Shown here piece by piece: positions 47,862 to 59,313 of a stretch of DNA of 64,000 nt. Positions within the stretch are counted from its first letter, which is position 1; every line of letters begins with the position of its first letter. The position numbers were made by a program, and so were the translations under genes. The notes under the pieces are model-generated. The model was not told the origin of the DNA, did no database searches, and worked only from the letters and a program-made list of their open reading frames with translations. Source of the DNA: Pisaster brevispinus (lineage: Eukaryota; Echinodermata; Asteroidea; Forcipulatida; Asteriidae); contig JAMKCF010000022.1 of NCBI GenBank assembly GCA_023634235.1, positions 6,068,541 through 6,132,540 of the forward strand, written 5' to 3'.

Positions 47862-48245
47862 ATTTAATTGTTAAGGAGGGAAAGAGTAAACGAGTGCAAG
47901 GCTTGAAGTGATGAATAATTGCAAGGATAAGTAAACACAATGGGGAAGTAATAAATAAATGCAAAGAGAGAAACTGATCAAAATGCAATAATGGGTATAA
48001 TGCAAAGAGGAACCGGGTACAAGAGCAGGGCTTGAAGTGGTAAATAATTGCAAGGATGGAAGTGGTAAACAAATGCAAGGATGGATTGGGATAAATAAAA
48101 CTTGAAGAGAGTGTTTAACAAATGCGAGGATGAATGTGGTAAACAAACGCAAGGATGGAAGTGGTATATAGACACATGGAGGGAAGTGGTAAATAAACAC
48201 AAGGATGGATCCTAATAAAGCAACACAAGGATGGAAGTGGTAGAT
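47862..48245. repeat. Degenerate tandem repeat, about 26 bp
   Basis: Units like gtggtaaataaacgcaagga plus tggaa recur through the stretch with many substitutions. Accounts for the His/Leu/Phe-rich minus-strand frames. Confidence 0.65.
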
Positions 48246-48249
48246 GATT

Positions 48250-48955
48250 GGTAAACGATTATGGGTGCTGAGTTAGGAGAGAATGGTTAGGAATTGAAAA
48301 GAGTTAAGAAAGTTAATTGGACATTGAACTTGAGCTTTTGGGGAAGTGAAGGGTAAATGTGTAAGAGTACAATGAACACATGTGCAGGGATAGCACGTGT
48401 AAAAAAAAACCTATCAAATTTAAAAGGGGATACGTTAAGCAAGAATAAGGATCGGAAGACTTTGCAGTAAAGTGTGAGGCTTTATAAAGAAGGATTTAGT
48501 AACAGTTGAAGAACTCAGAGGTGGAGGCAGTGGAGAGGTTGTTTGGATGATGACTGCAGGGATATTAAGGAGGATGGTGCTAATCCAGAGTTAGGAGAGA
48601 AGGGTGAGTTGAACTTGAGCTTGACATGAAGGGAGAGGAGGGGTGTAAGATTAAAGTAAACACAGGTACAATATGTAGCAGTGGTAAAAGATTAGTGTGG
48701 TTAGAGGAGAGAAGGGTAAAAACAAATATCTATGTAAAACACAGAATATAAATTGTTCATAAAGATGTACAAACGTAAATCTAACATTCTAACATAACCA
48801 AGTGAAATTTTTCATTTAAAGACTAGCTTTTTGTAGTTAACACGGCAGAAATTATACAGAAAAAATAAGTAAGATTGTGTATAATCGTCTCCATCCACAA
48901 ATAATATCAAACAGTTCCGGTTATGACCTTCTCTTTGACCTCTTTGGTTGAGCAC
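48250..48955. other. No gene recognised
   Basis: A/G-rich sequence with gaagggtaa- and gttaggaga-type words; no supported gene. Confidence 0.35.
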
Positions 48956-48957
<2 letters not shown>

Positions 48958-48996
<39 letters not shown>

Positions 48997-49365
48997 TAAT
49001 AATAATTTTTAACGCGCCATGTCTGTCAGACTTGACACTTCTGGTGCGACTGAGAGAAAGCCAAAAATAGTATGAACTAAACATCAAACTACGATCAAGG
49101 TGGGTTTTTATTTGAATTTTGAATTTTGAGTTCATTAGGGATCAGACTGTAGTAGATGGGCCAGATCTTGAAAACGACCGACTTCCCCAAGAATGCCGTG
49201 AATGTGGGATCTGTAGGAGTACGACATCAGCAGAGCGGAGTTGACGTGGAGTTTTGTAGAGGCTTATTAAGTCCTGGATATATGAAGGTGATGTGCTGTG
49301 AAGAGATTGGAAGACAAGAATGGTCTTAAAAATCTTTGTCTTGAAAATGGAGTGAAAATCCACCT
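48958..49365 (-). pseudogene. LINE 3' fragment, non-LTR reverse transcriptase C-terminus
   Basis: On the minus strand 49345-49142 reads IFKTILVFQSLHSTSPSYI, then LRSADVVLLQIPHSRHSWGS and RSFSRSGPST. This matches the end of many L2/CR1/Rex-type LINE proteins, whose usual pattern is a leucine-rich segment, APSYL, LRS, PR(S/T)R and a WNSLP motif. The expected WNSLP is degraded and a stop codon at 49142-49144 interrupts the frame, which resumes in phase as SLMNSKFKIQIKTHL (the usual FK..LKTHL segment) and ends near HGALK before an (ATT)n tail at 48958-48992. It is 5' truncated near 49365 and inactive. Confidence 0.7.
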
Positions 49366-49369
49366 TTCA

Positions 49370-50060
49370 CCTTGAAATTGCAAATTCCCCCTTTCACCTT
49401 TCACGAATTCTCTTGTAACCAGCAGAGTTAAGTGTTTCCTGTTGTTTTCACTAGCACTGCGCTGTATTGCAGAAACAACCCAAAGTTATCTTAAGTGTGT
49501 GTGTGCAGTGTGGTTTAATTCATGAAGTTTTCAAGGTGTGCTTGGTATGACCACAGCTGGACAAACTACTGTTTAATGAGGGGAAGTACACCTGATAGAT
49601 GGTTTATTGGTCAGCCTTGTGGTTTCACCTTGTTTCAGGTCAGCAGTGTACCATTTAAACAATTTCCCTGATAGGAAAGCCTGACAGTAACAAAACGATG
49701 TATATAAAACTGACCACGAATATTTGCAACTAAACATAAACTGAGTCCTGAAAGTGTGATACTACACGGAAACTGCAATTTAATAAAATATTTTCTTATT
49801 ATATTTTGCAAATTTTTCTGAGAGTAAAAACCTGAAGTCAGATTAAAGTAGCAAAATTAAAAAGCCTGAGTACAGCACAAAAATTTACAGAAACCAAATT
49901 CCAATTTGAAAGAGAAGCTCTGTACTCTATCTTAATTCATATTATAAAGCAAGCAAGCTGCAGCGGGTTTGCCATTTTCTCCAATTTTCATCAATTGATC
50001 TTGTCCGGATTCTTTCAGATTATAATAAAGTTCATGCTTACCCCTTCCCTAAAACATAAT
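49370..50060. other. No gene recognised
   Basis: AT-rich sequence. I looked here on the minus strand for a continuation of the stefin-like exon (a QVVAG motif) and did not see one. Confidence 0.35.
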
Positions 50061-50078
50061 GAGGTATCATAAACTTAC

Positions 50079-50169
50079 CATTGAGTAAGATGGACACTGA
50101 GCTGTAGGAGCTGACAATCTGCTTGGTGCTTGGGATGATATCTTGGGAAGTGCCAGCACAAGGTATGAC
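50079..50169 (-). CDS. Stefin-like exon, copy A (intact)
   Basis: Minus-strand exon of 91 nt between an actcag acceptor and a gtaagttt donor. It reads VIPCAGTSQDIIPSTKQIV then SSYSSVSILLN, leaving one base (phase 1). Joined after the MSE exon at 59313-59305 in phase 0 it gives an N-terminus like that of type-1 cystatins (stefins), which begin with a short Gly-containing trunk followed by a PAT-x-E-x-Q-x-I helix. The central inhibitory QVVAG motif would be in a later exon and was not found in the window, so the family call is tentative. Confidence 0.4.
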
Positions 50170-51173
50170 CTGAGTGGAATAAAATGATAGACTTTAGTAC
50201 AACATTTGATTTGTGTTAAACAAATCTAAGCAGTCATCTGAAACCCCTAGATAGATACACTAAACAGTGGTGTAACTCCATGTTGAAAGGTAGCTGGGTT
50301 CGTTTTTGTTTTTTATATTACCAGTGAGAAATAAGTTATGCCTATCATTTCTGTTCACAATCAAAGTGAATGCAGGTAGGGGGCCTACAGTGCACAATGT
50401 CAACCTGTAATAGCGCTGAGACCTAGCCATGCTCAAAACCCCTAGAACAACAAGCTATTTTTCTTGTTGTTTTCGTTTTGACAGGATAGCAAAATTAAAG
50501 AATCTATTCCTCAGGCTGCTTGTTTAGTGTTTCGAATGGAAACTTGATGGTAACAAACTGACTCTTGCAAAAATCAACAATTTACCCTCCATAAAAATTC
50601 TTTCTTATTTTGTAATCTTGTTTTTACACGGTATAGGCCTAAACATTCAGTCAAAACACCTGATTCTCTAAACTTCAAGAAACAGTATACAAGTAACCAG
50701 AGTTTAAACTTGGTGGAAAAATCCACAAAACTGCAGGGCTCGTAGCTCAAAATGTTTACTGGACCAGCAGTGTTTTACAAGACCAGAATCAAATGAGTGA
50801 CTAACTGACATAATTAACATGCACAATGACTGTTTCTATTTGAAGATTTTACTTATTTGTTTTTATGAGTTTTAAGTATACTTCATTGCTCAAAAAGACT
50901 GAAAGGTATATTCATCAGACTCAAAGTCATTATTTGAACACAATTTGTTTCTGTTCAAGATATTATGCAGTCACCCATGGCAATGGTGTCATGCTCACTA
51001 TTTTGGGAGTCAACATGTAAGCGTGTTGACTCAGCGTTTCCTAAAATTTGCACAACACTGTTGAAGCCTGGCTTCACGCTCTAACACTGTGACGTAGGAG
51101 GAACATGAAAACATTTTCAAAATAAGTTCATGCTTACCCTTCCCTAAAACATAATGAGGTATCATAAACTTAC

Positions 51174-51264
51174 CATTGAGTAAGATAGACACTGAGCTGT
51201 AGGAGCTGACAATCTGCTTGGTGCTTGGGATGATATCTTGGGAAGTGCCAGCACAAGGTATGAC
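51174..51264 (-). CDS. Stefin-like exon, copy B (intact)
   Basis: Identical layout to copy A: 91 nt, acceptor (aatcag) and donor (gtaagttt) kept, same translation. Only synonymous or single-base differences were seen. It sits in a repeated segment (about 51120-51600) matching 50030-50880, so the exon was copied with its flanks. Confidence 0.4.
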
Positions 51265-51608
51265 CTGATTGGAATAAAATGATAGACTTAATAGTACAAC
51301 AGTTGATTTACCCTCCATTAAAGTTCTGTCTTATTTTGTAATCTTGTTTTTACACAGCTTAAGCCTAAAGATTCAGTCCAAACACCTGATTCTTAAAACT
51401 TGAAGGAACAGTATAAAAGTAACCAAAGTTCAAACTTGTTGGAAAAATCAACAAAACTGCAGGGCTCGTAGCTCAAAATGTTTTACTGGCCCAGCAGTGT
51501 TTTACAAGACCAGAATCAAATGAGTGACTTCCTGACATAATTAACATGCACATTGACTGTTTCTATTTGAAGATTTATCTTATTTGTTTTTATCGGAAAT
51601 CAGATTAA

Positions 51609-51635
51609 TTGGGAAGTGCCAGCACAAGGTATGAC
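51609..51635 (-). pseudogene. Stefin-like exon, copy C (fragment)
   Basis: Only the first 27 or so bases after the acceptor remain (VIPCAGTSQ); the rest was lost where the third repeat unit starts. Flanking text again matches copy A. Confidence 0.55.
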
Positions 51636-52423
51636 CTGAGTGGAATAAAATAATAGACTTTAGTAAAACAGTTGATTTGTGTTAAACAAATCTAAGCAGT
51701 CATCTGAAACCCCTAGATAGATACACTAAACAGTGGTGTAACTCCATATTGAAAGGTAGCTGGGTTTGTTTTTGTTTTTTATATTACCAGTGAGAAATAA
51801 GTTATGCCTATCATTTCTGTTCACAATCAAAGTGAATGCAGGTACAGTGCACAATGTGAACCTGTAATAGCGCTGAGACCTGGCCATGCTCAAAATCAAC
51901 AAACTATTTTTCTAATTGTTGTTTTTTCAAAATTAAAGAATCAATTCCTCCAAAAATCAACCATTACCCTCCATTAAAATTCTGTATTATTGTGTAGTCT
52001 TGTTTTTACACGGTATAGGTATAAACAATGAAACCAGAGTTTAAACTTGTGGAAAAAAATGCAAAACCGCAGAGCCTGTAGCTCAAAATGTTTACTGGGC
52101 CAGCAGTTTTTTACAAGACCAGATACAAATGAGAAACTTTCTGACATAATTAACATGCACAATGACTGTTTCTATTTGAAGAGTTATCTTATTTGTTTTT
52201 ATGAGTTTCACGCTCTAACACTGTGACATGGGAGGAACAAGGTCGATGGCACGTTTACCATGATAGAGAATGGCTACAATCCATCGGAAGGAAAGAGGTT
52301 GTAATATTGATCCCAACTTTTCATTAACAAGATTAAAAAATACCCTTCTGCATTCTATCTAATAAAGAACAATGACAGGCAGAAGCTCTGGCCCAAAGGG
52401 GAAAACAGTAGGCCTACTGCAAC

Positions 52424-52630
52424 AGCAGGGGCTGGTATTTAATACAGGACCGCCCATCCCAGGCCAGTGATTTTAGCCTCGGGCCAGTAAACAGTAAACT
52501 CATGACCTGACAAGTCCAGCAGTCTTGTGTTTTTCAATTGAATAATAGCCACTGTGTAATATATAAGCTTCCGGTCTTGTGAATTAAATTCTGGTCTCGT
52601 GGAATTTTACCACAAATTCAAAACCTGAAT
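52424..52630. mobile_element. CAGGGCTC-family element, degraded copy
   Basis: Interior phrases 'ggccagtgattttagcctcgg-ccagtaaa' and gacctgacaagtccagcagt match copies at 1713 and 24395; termini are eroded. Confidence 0.45.
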
Positions 52631-52908
52631 AGGGGGCGTATAGCTGTCTTATGAAGGTAGAGAGTAGTATCATTATACAATGTAATTCCGATTAATTTAT
52701 GCTTTACCTTCCCTGCTGACCCTTTGCATATCTGGGGATTGTGCCACGCTCATTATTTTGTCAACAACAGGTTCGCCCAAAATTTGCACTATACTGTTGA
52801 ACACACATGGACATTTTCATGTACTCCCAAAATGGAGAAACCAAGATTAATGTGATAATGGCGTCAGGGGAATCGGCTCAATAACATAATAAGGCCTTAC
52901 AAACTTAC

Positions 52909-53001
52909 CATAGAGTTAGATGGACACACTGAGCTGTAGGAGCTGACAATCTGCCTGGTGCTTGGGATGATATCTTGGGAAGTGCAAGCACAAGGTATGA
53001 C
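52909..53001 (-). pseudogene. Stefin-like exon, copy D (frame-shifted)
   Basis: 93 nt with both splice sites. Reads VIPCACTSQDIIPSTRQIV, but two added bases (gtgtgtcc) change the end to SVCPSNSM. The Gly of the CAG trunk is Cys here. May still be spliced but would shift any following exon. Confidence 0.5.
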
Positions 53002-53512
53002 CTGAGTGGAATAAAATGATACACATACCAAGTACAACATTGATTCAAACATTGATAATTATCTGAAACGTGGGGATAGCTACATGTACAAGAGTCAAAC
53101 TTTGAACACACCCACAAACACTAAGCAGTGGTGTAATTCCTTGTTGAAAAGTTGGGTGAAATTTTGGAATATTACCAGTGTGCACATGTCACACATATCA
53201 ACAATTTTTGTTTGTATCAAGGAGGATCAAAGCCCCGTGTAGTACAGGGGGTGGATAGTCATGCATTGCCCCGCTTAAGGGCCCAGGAATTTTGTTTTAA
53301 AAAGTACATGCTCTCTTTTGCATTGATCCTTTCTGGATTATCTTTTGAACAGGAGTGCAGCTGAAGTGTTGTGTTTTACACTCTTTAACTTTGCTTGAGT
53401 CTTTTTTTCAAAAGTAAACAAAAAACAACAACAAAACAGTGGGCAGAATATAGAGAAGCGTGCAAGCCCAGCATGCACCACAGCCTCAAGGGCCCTGGGA
53501 AAATTTGGAGGA

Positions 53513-53826
53513 TTAAAGAGAGGCTCAGAGTTTAAATTCAGGTCTGTGATCCACTCATTTTCCAACAAATAGATTCCTAATGAATATGAGAAGAAACAAT
53601 GTGACAAATAATTTTTGTCTAAATCTAAAAACATTTGATGACATCGGATTTCAATGCATGGCCTCCTACATTTTTGTACAGAGAATTTTTAGTTCATTCC
53701 TGAGTTTGGATGATATTCAACCAAAACGAGTTTGACTTTGACCTTTTGACTGGTGCAAAAATTTTTCTATGGAATATATTTATTGTGCATTACAAAACTG
53801 AATTTGACCTTGGAAACCCTCTTTAA
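53513..53826. mobile_element. TTAA MITE, shorter copy
   Basis: TTAA at 53513 and 53823 with arms agagaggctcagag and, inverted, aaaccctct; interior shares gtgatccactcattttccaa and the 'tttttgtacagagaattttt-agttcattcct' text with the copy at 27891. Confidence 0.65.
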
Positions 53827-55445
53827 GATACTCTTTGTTGCCTTTCCAGCCTTTTGGATTATCTTTGGCGCAGAGTTAGCTTGAACTGGTTTGTGTTTTT
53901 TTTTTTACTTATTAGGGCCTACTCATTTCCTGGAACAAATCAATTGGCTAAAATTCGAGAAATCATAAAAATATGCATCATGAAGTTATACAAGGGCAAA
54001 GGGTCTTGGGCGGCGGCGTGTAGTCAGGGGGCGGGGGAAGCTCCCCCTGCCCTCATTTTGCAACCTCCAATCAGATCGAAAAAATTCACAAATGAATGGT
54101 TCGTACATTAAACAGCCCCCCCCCCCCCCACCCTCAATTTTGTCTTTGCCCTCCAATAAAATACTCTGGTTTTGCCATTGGTATTGGGCCTGCAGAACAG
54201 GCTGGCCTAGGGACAATTTCGAGAATAAAGATGCTCTTTAGTCTTGAGTGCATTTTCAGCCTTTCTGGGTTACTTTTGAGGTAAAGTTTGATCTTCGTTA
54301 CTACGGTAGTGGTTTTACTTAATATATACTATTGTTCTCTTTTTTGAAACAAATTAAGGGGTGCTGCTTGCACCTCCTTAATCTGATTATTTCCACAATT
54401 CAAATGCAATTTTACAGCAAAGTAGAAACAAGAACTACAGTGTGGTAACCCTATGGGCCATCCCCACTCCTTTCACCGGGAATTACGCCTGTGTCTGTAT
54501 ACACAGATTATAAACTGTTATGTTGTTTTCACTAAAAAGTGATAAGAAAAAATGAAAAACAATATATCAGGTTGGTCATTTTGATTACATTTTAGTTCAG
54601 CATGAATGCACTTAACAGGAATGCACAAAACAGGCTGGTTGTAAGGTGTGTATAATAAAAAATAGAACGTGGAAAAGATTGTTCTTGTTTTGTTTTTTTA
54701 GCGCAAGTTTGCCCCAAACAAGGGTAAAAGCCACTCTTAGTAAGGGGGTACAAGAATTTTTTTATTTAAGATGAAAATAATTCAGGGTAGGATTTGATAT
54801 TCCCTTTTAAAACAGTCTAGACTGTAGGATGGTGGGAAACATGCACCAAGCAAAGAGTTCCGAAGAGATGCAGTACATGGAATAAGGTTGGTTGAAATAA
54901 CTCGTTTAACGGCTCGGCAAAGCATGAGTGTATGAGTGAGAACAAGCAGAAAGCCGGTTTCAGGTATTCTTCCAAACATCGATAAATCTAATGTATCACA
55001 CCTTTAATAAGTTACCATCTAACATAGCGCATGGTCAAACAAATTCACGCTTATACCTTCCCTATCATGAAATGAGGTAGGATAAACTTACCAAGTATGT
55101 CACACTGAGTTGTTTGCGCTAACAATCTGCTTGGTGCATGGGATGATATCTTGGGTATAAGTGCCATCATAAGGTATGATCCTGTGTGGAATAAAATGAT
55201 AAAAGGGATTAAAACAGTGCCACTCCATCTAATCATGAGAGAAAGGACCATGTGTACAGAACCAGTGAACTTGAGCAGTTTGGACGAGAGGGAAAGACGG
55301 GGATTCAAACAGTAAAGCAATTCCCACCCTAGCAACCTCAGAAGCTTGGGGAACTTTATTCCACAGAAGCATGGGATGGAATTCACCCATTCACCTCAAT
55401 TTTGTTTTTGTTTGCCGTGCATCATAATGTAAGGGGAGCAACACA
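53670..55445. repeat. Segmental duplication, left copy
   Basis: Matches 56111-58560 in the same order: MITE right half, 'ccttttggattatctttggcgcagagttag', a GC-rich cggcggcgtgtagtcagggg tract, and exon copy E/F with its 200-base leader. The offset is 2441 bases at the start and about 3120 at the end because the right copy gained sequence. Confidence 0.85.
55092..55181 (-). pseudogene. Stefin-like exon, copy E (decayed)
   Basis: Related to A-D but with an additional base after the acceptor (cacag then gatcatacc), an ata insertion and a stop (gtgtga) before the donor. The remaining peptide text is IIPYDGTYTQDIIPCTKQIV. Clearly not functional as coding sequence in the same phase. Confidence 0.6.
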
Positions 55446-57244
55446 GCAAAAATACCACCAAGTATCACGAAGTGACCTAACTCGTTCACAGTAAAAAAAA
55501 AGTGTTCGGAGAAAATCACGATTGAAGTTGCACTATTTTTCAAACTGCTGTTTCGGAGTCGGCATGCTTACTATTTTCATTTTATTTTTTTAGGGCGAAA
55601 ATAAAGCTGAATACTTAATTCATACAGAACTTTCAATGTGTTTTCATCCCTAAAACTATTTTAATAAGTAATTAATTCCTAAACAGATAGGTCACTTTGT
55701 GAAAATGAAAATTTGAGTTTTGCCCGCTGAGTGCTGTGTACAAACCAATGCGTAATAGAGACCTATCGAAATAGGTCACTTTGTGAAAATACTACGTTCC
55801 CCGGTTAGGTCACTTCGTGGTACGCAAATTGTCACGCACCCCTGAACTGCGCGCACTGTAGCGCACATAGTATACCATTGGTAAAGTGGCGTATCTAGAT
55901 AGGTCACTTTGTGGAAAGACAAAATGGCAAGTCTAGTGATACAACGTTTTTACTAATTAGTGTAATTACGAACTATTACGAATTACTATTAGGCACTGAA
56001 ACTTGCTGAAAATGTTAACAGAAATGAGTATGTCAATAATTTGAAGAAAAAAAATATTTGCAAAAATGTGTGAATTTAGTCAGTTAGGTTAGTTCCTGGT
56101 ACGAGCGACGATTTTTGTACAGAGAATTTTTAGTTCATTCCTGAGTTTGGATGATATTCAACCAAAACGAGTTTGACTTTGACCTTTTGACTGGTGCAAA
56201 AAATTTTCTATGGAATATATTTATTGTGCATTACAAAACTGAATTTGACCTTGGAAACCCTCTTTAAGATACTCTTTGTTGCCTTTCCAGCCTTTTGGAT
56301 TATCTTTGGCGCAGAGTTAGCTTGAACTGGTTTGTGGTTTTTTTTATACTTATTAGGGCCTACTCATTTCCTGGAACAAATCAATTGGCTAAAATTCGAG
56401 AAATCATAAAAATATGCATCATGAAGTTATACAAGGGCAAAGGGTCTTGGGCGGCGGCGTGTAGTCAGGGGGCGGGGGAAGCTCCCCCTACCCTCCTTTT
56501 GCAACCTCCAATCAGATCGAAAAAATTCACAAATGAATGGTTCGATGCATTAAATAGCCCCCCTTTGCCCTCAAATAAAATACTCTGGTTTTGCCATTGG
56601 TATTGGGCCTGCAGAACAGGCTGGCCTAGGGACAATTCGAGAATAGAGATGCTCTTTAGTCTTGAGTGCATTTTCAGCCTTTCTGGGTTACTTTTGAGGT
56701 AAAGTTTGATCTTCGTTACTACGGTAGTGGTTTTACTCAATATATACTATTGTTCTCTTTTTTAAAACAAATTAAGGTGTGCTGCTTGCACCTCCTTAAT
56801 CTGATTATTTCCACAATTCAAATGCAATTTTACAGCAAAGTATAAGTATATATATATATATATATATATTACAATTTAGAAACAAGAAATAAAGTGTGGT
56901 AACCCTATGGGCCATCCCCACTCCTCCTTTCACCGGGATTTACACCTGTGACTGTATACACAGATTATAAACTGTTATTGTTATTTTCACTAGAAAATGA
57001 TAAGAAAAAATGAAAAACAATATATCAGGTTGGTCATTTTAGTTCAGCATGATGCACCAGGAATGCACACAACAGGTTGGTTGTACTATAAAAGGTGTGT
57101 ATAATAAAAACTAGAAGGTGGAAAAGATGTTTCTTCTTTTGTTTTTTAGCAAGGCTAAAAGCCACTCTTAGTAAGGGGGTACAAGAAAAAATATGTTTAA
57201 GATGAAAATAATTCAGGGTAGGATTTGATATTCCCTTTTAAAAC

Positions 57245-58045
57245 CCTTAAGTGAGGGAAAGGTCCAATTGATCATACCACACAATGATTAATTAAGCCAT
57301 ATTTCCAAAGTTTAATGACCTGGGGAGTCAAATTCAGTGATATCCTAGAATGGACCATTACACATGGGGTGGAGGGGGGGGGCAGACCCCAAAGTATAAA
57401 TTTTTTTACAGGACTTTTTCAAAATATAGATTGGATGGTGTGGTAGTAAATATTTGCTTGTTGGGTGGCATTGCTTAGATAATTAGATAAAAATACATGT
57501 ATCAATTACTGGGTAACTAAAGGATTCAAACAATCCTAGACATTAGCTGGGCGTGTAAAGAAGTCACTTAGATGTAAAATTTGTTGGGAAATGCACATAA
57601 TTTTGAAATATATATAATAGGATGGTGTGGTAGTAAATATTGGCCCTTTCACTCATTGGGGTAAAGTTGGGGCATTGCTTAGATAATTAGAGCTTACCTA
57701 ATTAGGGAAAACAAATCAATTACTGGGTAACTAAAGGACTCAAATAATTCTAGACAATAGCTGGGCATGTAAAGAAGTCACTTATGTGTAAAAAATGTTG
57801 GGAAATGCACAATTATTTTTAAAAATAAACCTTAGATGGTGTGGTATGAACTATTGGCCCTTTCAAGCATTTGCGTATAAGTGAGGCTTTTCACGCATTT
57901 AAGGGTTTCAAAACAGCCTAGACTGTAGATGGCGGGAAACATGCACCAAGCAAAGAGTTCCATAGAGATGCAGTACATGGAATTGGCCCTTTCTTTACCC
58001 CAACGAGCGAAAGGGCCAATATTTACTACCACACCATCCAATTAT
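57245..58045. repeat. Dispersed repeat, three internal copies
   Basis: Phrases gtggtagtaaatattggccc, 'cattgcttagataattaga' and caattactgggtaactaaag occur repeatedly; a relative is at 5700-5960 (agtgaaagggccaatattta). Probably a non-autonomous element and fragments nested in each other. Confidence 0.5.
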
Positions 58046-58209
58046 ATATTTGTCAAAATATGTGCATTTGATTTATTGATGTTTGGAAGAATACCTGAAA
58101 CCGGCTTTCTGCTTGTTCCTTTACTAAGTTACCATCTAACATAGCGCATGATCAAGCAAATTCACGTTTTATACCTTCCCTATAACAAAATGAGCTATTA
58201 TAAACTTAC

Positions 58210-58301
58210 AATAAGTATGTTACACTGAGTTGTTTGCGCTAACAATCTGCTTGGTGCAAAGGATGATATCTTGGGTATAAGTGCCAGCATAAGGTATGAT
58301 C
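58210..58301 (-). pseudogene. Stefin-like exon, copy F (decayed)
   Basis: Sister of copy E, from duplication of the surrounding 2.4-3.1 kb. Same additional base after the acceptor and a stop (gtgtaa). Nearest copy to the candidate first exon at 59305-59313. Confidence 0.6.
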
Positions 58302-58569
58302 CTGTGTGGAATAAAATGATAAAAGGGATTAATACAGTGCCACTCCATCTAATCATGAGAGAAAGGACCATGTGTACAGAACCAGTGAACTTGAGCAGTT
58401 TGGACGAGAGGGAAAGACGGGGATTCAAACAGTAAAGCAATTCCCACCCTAGCAACCTCAGAAGCTTGGGGAACTTTATTCCACAGAAGTATGGGATGGA
58501 ATTCACCCATTCACCTCAATTTTGTTGTTGTTTGCCGTGCATCATAATGTAAGGGGAGCAACACAGCAA

Positions 58570-59290
58570 AACATGGCTAAAAATAGCTCAGTTAGTTGTA
58601 TTCATTTGTTGTGCATGCATCCAGCTCTTTATAACCACACACCTCAAGAGTACATCATGTCCCAACCTAATGTATGAGTTTGCATTGAATTTTCAAACAA
58701 AATTCCTCCGGTGTCATAGCCTGTCAAACTTCAAAGTAATTCAAAAAGTCATTTAAATCAGCCTAAAATATAACAACAGACTTTCAGCTTCTTCAGGGAA
58801 AATCAACGGGGTGTCAGTCAGTGGTAGAGTAACCAATGTAACCAATGTCTCACAACAGGGCCAAGTTAGCCCCCATATATTAGGCCTTCCCTGGATTCCC
58901 TTTCAAGAACCGAGATAAATTATGCATCATTTAAGTTGGAGCTAAACTGGGCCTATGCCAACTCCGTTAGAGTAGACACCTCTTATTACCAATTGAGCCC
59001 CACAAAACTTACCCCTCCCCCACCCCACAACACACACACAAAACCCACCCCTACCCACCCAATATGAGCTGTTACCTAGTTGTAAATTCCTGTATACTGA
59101 AACTATGAAATAATGCCATATTTTGGGGTGGTTTTTTCCCTTAAACGACTGTACATGTTGGGTACAAAATCAATCACGTGTGTTTCGAGTTTGCCGCCAA
59201 GCCGCACAGTAAAGTCTTAAGTTTGCTTCATTTTCACCATTTTTAAATCTCATATTCACCGCAAGAACTCTTTCAAGGGATGCTATAAGT
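58570..59290. other. No gene recognised
   Basis: Contains a C/A-rich low-complexity tract near 59008-59060. No exon recognised. Confidence 0.35.
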
Positions 59291-59304
59291 AGTATTCAAC
59301 TCAC

Positions 59305-59313
59305 CTCGCTCAT
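59305..59313 (-). CDS. Candidate first coding exon (MSE) of the stefin-like gene
   Basis: On the minus strand, ccactgcaaaATGAGCGAG is followed directly by a donor (gtgagttg). The coding part is three codons, ending in phase 0, which fits the phase of copies A and B. Very short, so support comes mainly from the splice signal, phase and position. Its promoter would lie in the 1.2-kb interval shared with the M3 peptidase gene. Confidence 0.35.

Larger units (their letters stand above)
50030..52260. repeat. Three tandem segments carrying stefin-like exons A-C
   Basis: Segments near 50030-50880, 51120-51600 and 51600-52210 share, in order, the exon, a 'gataaactttagtacaac'-type flank, ctgcagggctcgtagctcaa and aactgacataattaacatgc phrases. 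Different internal deletions distinguish them. Confidence 0.7.
56111..58565. repeat. Segmental duplication, right copy
   Basis: Right partner of 53670-55445. It begins inside the MITE, so the left MITE arm is missing. It has a (TA)n microsatellite at about 56847-56870 and an insertion of about 700 bases at 57245-57950. The 136-codon frame in it is a repeat translation and not conserved in length between the copies. Confidence 0.85.

Noticed and set aside
55190..55386. Minus-strand frame reading MNSIPCFCGIKFPKLLRLLG as a membrane protein
   Set aside because: It is the leader of the duplicated exon E/F segment and runs across its acceptor site; hydrophobicity reflects T-rich DNA.
53854..56702. 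Paired frames starting MDYLWRRVSLNWF as a duplicated gene
   Set aside because: The frames differ in length between the two copies, start within the same repeat flank and contain low-complexity GC-rich text. They follow from the segmental duplication.
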